Positions 6,084 through 7,745 of a DNA stretch of 7,745 nt are shown piece after piece. The first letter of the stretch is position 1. Each line of letters opens with the position of its first letter. The stretch is from Stenotrophomonas maltophilia. GTDB lineage: Bacteria; Pseudomonadota; Gammaproteobacteria; Xanthomonadales; Xanthomonadaceae. The stretch covers positions 1 through 7,745 of the forward strand of contig DGIP01000057.1 of assembly GCA_002386405.1 (NCBI GenBank), in the 5' to 3' direction. Position numbers and translations under genes: made by a program. Below the pieces are notes generated by a model. The model ran no database searches, was not told the origin of the DNA, and saw only the letters and a program-made list of their open reading frames with translations.

Positions 6084-6659
6084 TCAGCCCACCCAGTCCT
6101 GCAGCAGCGCGGCCGGATCGGGGCGCTCGCGTTCGGGCACGGCGGTCCTGGGCGTACCGATATGGATGAAGCCGGCAATCCGCTCATGGTCGGCCAGGCC
6201 CAGGTGCGCGTGCACCGCCGGGTCGAAGGCCATCCAGGCGGTCAGCCACTGCGCACCAAAGCCCAGCGCCTGCGCGGCCTGCAGCAGGGCGAAGCAGACG
6301 CAGCCGGCGGTCATCAGCTGCTCCTGCTCGGGCACCTTCGGGCTCGGCGTGGGGGCGGCAATGACGGTGATGATCAGCGGGGCATGCGAAAAGCGCAGCC
6401 GGTCCTTTTCCACCTGTGCATCCGAGGCGGTGGGGTCGCGCTCACGGCTGCGCCGGGCCAGGAACTCGCCCAGCTGCAGGCGGGCATCGCCGGCGATGCG
6501 CAGGAACCGGTAGGGCACCCGCTTGCCGTGGTCGGGCACGCGCACGGCCGAGGCCAGCATCCGCAGCAGGGTGGCCGGGTCCGGTCCGGGCGCGCCCAGT
6601 TGCAGGGCGGGAACCGAACGGCGGGCGTCCAGGGCTTGCAGCGCAGGGGAGTCGAGCAT
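6084..6659 (-). CDS. Nitroreductase family protein (YdjA-like, FMN-dependent)
   Basis: This is a 191-residue single-domain flavoprotein of the small YdjA-type nitroreductases (E. coli YdjA has 183). They reduce nitro compounds or related substrates with NAD(P)H on a bound FMN. Visible features are 'ALDARRSVPAL' (residues 9-19; Arg13-Arg14-Ser15 bind the FMN phosphate), 'VRVPDHGKRVPYRF' (39-52), 'APLIITVIA' (93-101), 'MTAGCVCFALLQAAQALGFG' (116-135) and 'IHIGTP' (165-170) near the C-terminus. Two starts are possible: ATG 6677 and ATG 6659. I chose 6659 because the family N-terminus aligns there and because a TATAAT box at 6691-6696 would leave almost no leader for 6677. It is the first gene of the four-gene minus-strand operon. 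The physiological substrate is unknown. Confidence 0.9.
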   Translation of the reverse strand: MLDSPALQALDARRSVPALQLGAPGPDPATLLRMLASAVRVPDHGKRVPYRFLRIAGDARLQLGEFLARRSRERDPTASDAQVEKDRLRFSHAPLIITVIAAPTPSPKVPEQEQLMTAGCVCFALLQAAQALGFGAQWLTAWMAFDPAVHAHLGLADHERIAGFIHIGTPRTAVPERERPDPAALLQDWVG

Positions 6660-6690
6660 GGGGTCTCTATCGGGCATCGGGGTGGCCCTG

Positions 6691-6696
6691 ATTATA
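6691..6696 (-). promoter_or_regulatory. -10 box of the nitroreductase operon promoter
   Basis: ATTATA on the plus strand reads TATAAT on the minus strand, a perfect sigma-70 -10 hexamer in an otherwise GC-rich region, about 30 bases ahead of ATG 6659. No good -35 hexamer is found at 16-18 bases, so the promoter may be weak or activator-dependent. It would drive nitroreductase, exonuclease, Nudix and amidohydrolase as one transcript. Confidence 0.5.
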
Positions 6697-6698
6697 GT
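6693..6698 (+). promoter_or_regulatory. Overlapping plus-strand -10-like box
   Basis: TATAGT (5 of 6 matches) lies on the plus strand, sharing four bases with the minus-strand TATAAT. It could fire rightward toward the DUF1631 gene with a leader of nearly 290 bases. No -35 match is seen at the proper distance. Confidence 0.2.
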
Positions 6699-6816
6699 CG
6701 GGGCAGTTTGTGACCCTGCTTATGGCGATCTCCTGCCCATTTGCGACAAACCGTGATGAACAGCACTTAATTAGTGGCACTCCTTCACGTCGCTGTACTC
6801 GCTTCCCACCCGCGCT

Positions 6817-6835
6817 GGCCTTACGATACAAGGCC
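6817..6835. repeat. Small inverted repeat in the DUF1631 leader
   Basis: GGCCTT (6817-6822) and AAGGCC (6830-6835) are perfect 6-bp arms around a 7-base loop ACGATAC. No U-run follows, so it is not an intrinsic terminator; an operator or leader hairpin is possible. Confidence 0.45.
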
Positions 6836-6976
6836 TGCCGGCACCCGGGTCATGAGGTTCAAAGTGCGGACTGTTTCACTGTCCCTGACCGGTGGGCCGT
6901 CCTACCATCCGTGTGCTGGTGTCTTGGGGACGCCCGTGCCTGTTGTATCCATGCTGCATCCTGTACCAGCGAGGGT

Positions 6977-6982
6977 GGGGAG
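6977..6982 (+). promoter_or_regulatory. Ribosome binding site of the DUF1631 gene
   Basis: GGGGAG ends 9 bases before ATG 6992. It is the only strong Shine-Dalgarno site in this region and supports that start. Confidence 0.65.
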
Positions 6983-6991
6983 CCTTTTCGC

Positions 6992-7745
6992 ATGATCGCC
7001 ACGCCCAACGTATCGGGACAGCCGGGTCGCGACCCGGCGCTGTTGAAGCTTGCACGCGAGGCCGCCGTGCCGGGCCTGGCCGAGTCGTTCGCGACCGTGA
7101 TCGCACGCTTCGACGATGTGCTGTTCGACCGTGCCGGCACCGCTGGCGCGTCGCAGCTGCTGTTCCTGGATGGCATGCGTGAACTGCGTCGGCGCCGCGA
7201 GGACATCGTGGCCGGCTTCCGTGGGCACCTGGCCAAGGCCTGGGACGCGCTGGAGCACGCTGAGCCGCTGTCGGCCGAAGCCATGCTGGCCGGCCAGGGC
7301 GAGGAAGGGCTGAGCCTGGTCCCCGAGCACGTGCTGGAATCGCGGCTGGCGGTGCGCAACTTCGCCACCGTGCTGCTGCGCGACTGGAAGCCGGTACTGG
7401 GCCGACTCGACCGCCGCCTGGGCTGGATCGCCGGCGGGCTGGAACTGAACGCCGATACCAATCCGATCAGCCCCGAGCACATCGGCGTGGCCATCCATGA
7501 GGCGTTCGCAGACTGTGAACTGGCGCCGGAAGTGCGCCTGGTGCTGATCAAGCTGTGCGAGCGCGACCTGCACGCGCCGATCGGCAAGCGTTACGAGAAA
7601 CTCGACGAACAATTGGCCGCTGCCGGTGTGATGCCGCAGATGGCCGCCCCGCGCCGCGCCGCGCCGCGTCCGCCCTCGCCCCGGCAGGAGCTGGACGAGC
7701 TGGTCGAGGCGCTGGAAACCCAAGGTGCTGCTGCCGACGACGGAG
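6992..7745 (+). CDS. DUF1631 family protein, N-terminal part, function unknown
   Basis: An open frame of 251 codons starts at ATG 6992 and leaves the window without a stop. The sequence fits the N-terminal third of DUF1631 (PF07793) proteins, usually large (about 700 residues or more) and found in gamma- and beta-proteobacteria; in Xanthomonadaceae they often carry a doubtful 'thymidine phosphorylase' label. Family-like stretches are 'LFLDGMRELRRRREDIVAGF' (about residues 57-76), 'SLVPEHVLESRLAVRNFA' (about 109-126), 'NPISPEHIGVAIHEAFADCE' (about 156-175), and 'VRLVLIKLCERDLHAPIGKRYEKLDEQLAAAGVMP'. A Pro/Ala/Arg-rich linker (about 217-230, 'AAPRRAAPRPPSPR') then leads to a second acidic helix. 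There is no signal peptide or membrane helix in the visible part. A clear GGGGAG site precedes it. No catalytic motif is recognised, so no function is assigned. Confidence 0.85.
   Translation, partial: MIATPNVSGQPGRDPALLKLAREAAVPGLAESFATVIARFDDVLFDRAGTAGASQLLFLDGMRELRRRREDIVAGFRGHLAKAWDALEHAEPLSAEAMLAGQGEEGLSLVPEHVLESRLAVRNFATVLLRDWKPVLGRLDRRLGWIAGGLELNADTNPISPEHIGVAIHEAFADCELAPEVRLVLIKLCERDLHAPIGKRYEKLDEQLAAAGVMPQMAAPRRAAPRPPSPRQELDELVEALETQGAAADDG

Larger units (their letters stand above)
6697..6991. other. Noncoding leader/intergenic region before the DUF1631 gene
   Basis: No convincing gene is present in these 295 bases. A GTG-started frame at 6774-6995 has codons unlike its neighbours (no third-position GC bias) and no family resemblance. 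Small structures seen: a direct repeat TTTGTGAC (6707-6714) and TTTGCGAC (6740-6747) with 33 bases between starts; CACT/AGTG around TAATT (6764-6776); a 6-bp hairpin GGCCTT/AAGGCC (6817-6835); and a 6-bp hairpin GGTGTC/GACGCC with one G-T pair (6918-6934). A loose promoter guess is TTGCGA (6741-6746) with CTTAAT (6766-6771), spacing 19. If transcription starts near 6780, the DUF1631 mRNA has a leader of about 200 bases. Confidence 0.5.

Noticed and set aside
5568..6713. 381-codon plus-strand frame opposite the exonuclease and nitroreductase genes
   Set aside because: Shadow frame with biased composition (Gly/Arg/Gln/His). The minus-strand proteins are clear family members.
6775..6790. TGGCAC resembling the -24 half of a sigma-54 promoter
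   Set aside because: The required GC-containing -12 element (TTGCA-like) is missing at the right distance (CACGT is there instead).
6774..6995. 73-codon GTG-started frame whose TGA overlaps the DUF1631 ATG
   Set aside because: The overlap looks operon-like, but codon third positions lack the strong GC bias of the real genes, there is no ribosome site and no recognisable protein.

Overview
The window is high-GC bacterial DNA with tightly packed genes. It most likely comes from the chromosome of a Stenotrophomonas (S. maltophilia complex) or a close Xanthomonadaceae relative. Two things point there: 25-bp hairpin repeats that begin with GTAG (the SMAG class of REP elements), and a proline iminopeptidase whose length and catalytic-residue numbering match the Xanthomonas enzyme. 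I saw no tRNA, rRNA, CRISPR array, insertion sequence or prophage gene.

Layout, left to right. (1) The C-terminal 80 codons of prmC, the release-factor glutamine methyltransferase, followed on the same strand by pip (proline iminopeptidase). (2) A repeat cluster at 1204-1411. It holds three direct copies of a 57-59 bp unit, each made of the last codons of pip plus one SMAG hairpin, then a fourth SMAG hairpin in the opposite orientation. (3) A LysR-type regulator on the minus strand, divergent from a DHA2-type (14-helix) MFS efflux transporter on the plus strand, with a 107-bp region between their starts. This is the classic arrangement of a regulator beside its target pump. (4) A compact minus-strand operon of four genes: a small YdjA-like nitroreductase, a free-standing 5'-3' exonuclease/flap endonuclease, an ADP-ribose-pyrophosphatase-type Nudix hydrolase, and an N-formylglutamate amidohydrolase family protein. 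The genes abut or overlap by 0, 4 and about 20 bp, and the last one also overlaps the 3' end of the convergent MFS gene by 23 bp. (5) A noncoding stretch of about 300 bp with a possible bidirectional -10 element and several small inverted repeats. (6) The first 251 codons of a DUF1631 protein of unknown function, cut by the window end.

Functionally this is mostly ordinary chromosomal content: translation-termination maturation, peptide turnover, a regulated efflux pump, and a house-cleaning or nucleic-acid operon. I did not find a convincing new multi-gene system. The most unusual element is the repeat cluster in which a gene tail has been amplified together with a REP hairpin. The next most notable are the flap endonuclease, which keeps its full set of metal ligands, and the long structured leader of the DUF1631 gene.
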